5,819 nucleotides of DNA. Source: CAZDHT01 sp964505325 (GTDB lineage: Bacteria; Planctomycetota; PUPC01). The DNA is taken from NCBI GenBank assembly GCA_964505325.1, contig CAZDHT010000301.1:1-5819 (forward strand). Direction: 5' to 3'. The position numbers and the translations under genes are program-made. Shown here in pieces: positions 5,496 to 5,819 of the stretch (positions are counted from its first letter, which is position 1; the number at the start of each line of letters is the position of its first letter). The notes beneath the pieces are model-generated. The model was not told where the DNA came from and ran no database searches. It saw nothing but the letters and a program-made list of their open reading frames with translations.

Positions 5496-5534
5496 ACTTG
5501 GCTGAAGTCTTACTTCGACTTTTATTTTCGCCGG

Positions 5535-5563
5535 AGTATAGACAAACCGCCGAGACTTGGCAA
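5535..5563 (-). promoter_or_regulatory. Predicted promoter of dCMP deaminase
   Basis: On the minus strand TTGCCA (5563-5558, five of six consensus bases) is followed after exactly 17 bp by TATACT (5540-5535, five of six). Transcription would start near 5528, giving a leader of about 172 nt that contains the whole 102-bp inverted repeat. No convincing NrdR box overlaps it. Confidence 0.6.
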
Positions 5564-5608
5564 GCTGATTCGATCCGACGCAGGGTCATCTAATTCTCGC
5601 TTCCCGCT

Positions 5609-5636
5609 GTAGGGGCGGTTCGCGAACCGCCCCTAC
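5609..5636. repeat. Perfect 28-bp palindrome
   Basis: GTAGGGGCGGTTCG is followed directly by its exact reverse complement, centred on CGCG at 5621-5624. Flanking GCTGTA and TACAGC extend the symmetry with a 3-nt offset caused by a duplicated TAC. Palindromes with this GTAGGGGCGG...CCGCCCCTAC form are, from memory, a frequent dispersed element in bacterial genomes. It could extrude as a cruciform or form an RNA hairpin; no T-run is attached. Confidence 0.9.
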
Positions 5637-5658
5637 TACAGCCCCTGATCCAGCCTTC

Positions 5659-5672
5659 GCAGCCGAGGCTGC
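5659..5672. other. Short GC hairpin
   Basis: GCAGCC (5659-5664) and GGCTGC (5667-5672) are complementary with only GA between them. It is one of several compact palindromes inside the 5581-5762 segment and has no terminator tail. Confidence 0.4.
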
Positions 5673-5700
5673 TTCGGCGGAGTAGGCAGCGGCAGAACCC

Positions 5701-5760
5701 GGGTCATTTGTGGCCGAGGGCATTGACCTCGGCCGTTTCCAGACGAGAATTGAATGACCC
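5701..5760. repeat. Nested palindrome, 60 bp
   Basis: The outer arms GGGTCATT (5701-5708) and AATGACCC (5753-5760) are perfectly complementary. Nested inside, GGCCGAGG (5712-5719) pairs with CCTCGGCC (5727-5734) around a 7-nt loop. The right outer arm is also the partner of the more distant repeat at 5581-5599, so two alternative pairings compete. Confidence 0.6.
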
Positions 5761-5793
5761 TGGATCCCACGTCCCCCGCTCGCGGCGCCGACA

Positions 5794-5811
5794 CACCGGC
5801 GAAAAACGGTG
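5794..5811. other. Small hairpin at the window edge
   Basis: CACCG (5794-5798) and CGGTG (5807-5811) flank an A-rich 8-nt loop. The following ACTGGCAC is cut by the window end and could be part of a larger REP-like palindrome continuing outside. No gene is supported between 5763 and 5819. Confidence 0.35.
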
Positions 5812-5819
5812 ACTGGCAC

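Larger units (their letters stand above)
5581..5762. repeat. 182-bp segment bounded by 19-bp inverted repeats
   Basis: CAGGGTCATCTAATTCTCG at 5581-5599 matches the reverse complement of 5744-5762 at 17 of 19 positions. Inside are three separate palindromic elements (5609-5636, 5659-5672 and 5701-5760) and no credible gene. The layout resembles a nonautonomous mobile element or a mosaic of repeats. Its left edge ends about 18 bp upstream of the deaminase -35 box. No target-site duplication is evident at the ends. Confidence 0.5.

Noticed and set aside
5535..5563. NrdR box over the dCMP deaminase promoter
   Set aside because: Only a CTATA core agrees with the consensus and there is no second site at the expected spacing.
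4883..5593. 236-residue plus-strand frame antisense to dCMP deaminase
   Set aside because: Shadow of the deaminase gene, continuing into the repeat; no motif support.
5586..5819. Minus-strand frame reaching the right edge of the window
   Set aside because: It runs through the palindromes and inverted repeats, is Ala/Ser/Arg-rich without motifs and has no ribosome binding site; the open frame is explained by GC-rich repeats.

Overview
The window looks like chromosomal DNA from a high-GC bacterium that can make deoxynucleotides without oxygen. The evidence is a class III (glycyl-radical) ribonucleotide reductase with its NrdR repressor and a dCMP deaminase. The phylum cannot be fixed from the sequence. 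The dispersed-looking palindromes and tandem repeats between genes resemble those common in large genomes of uncultured, environmental bacteria; that comparison is from general knowledge, not a search.

Layout. Positions 1-679 hold no convincing gene. They carry word-like repeats (1-130), three copies of a 15-bp unit (358-402), four copies of a 42-bp unit (407-570) and a GC-rich hairpin (578-596). At 680-1129 on the + strand is a small Cys/His-rich HNH-type protein with its own strong ribosome binding site. Positions 1130-1362 form the convergent gap, with a decayed inverted repeat and a strong hairpin. The minus strand then carries, in transcription order, dCMP deaminase (5356-4895), nrdR (4617-4135), nrdD (4129-1691) and a thioredoxin-like redoxin (1641-1363). 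Positions 5357-5819 are dense in inverted repeats and also hold the likely promoter of the deaminase.

How it works together. NrdD reduces ribonucleoside triphosphates to dNTPs under anaerobic conditions. The redoxin encoded 49 bp downstream is a plausible electron donor. NrdR shares the ATP-cone domain with NrdD and probably represses its own operon: a TTGGCC-17-TATAAT promoter upstream of nrdR is overlapped by two imperfect NrdR-box-like sites exactly 16 bp apart. The dCMP deaminase, from its own predicted promoter (TTGCCA-17-TATACT), feeds dUMP to thymidylate synthesis, so the block is a dNTP-supply module. The activase NrdG is not in the window.

I found no clearly novel system. The most rewarding items are the NrdR operator/promoter with its structured leader, the redoxin linked to the class III reductase, and the repeat elements placed in the leader and upstream of the deaminase.
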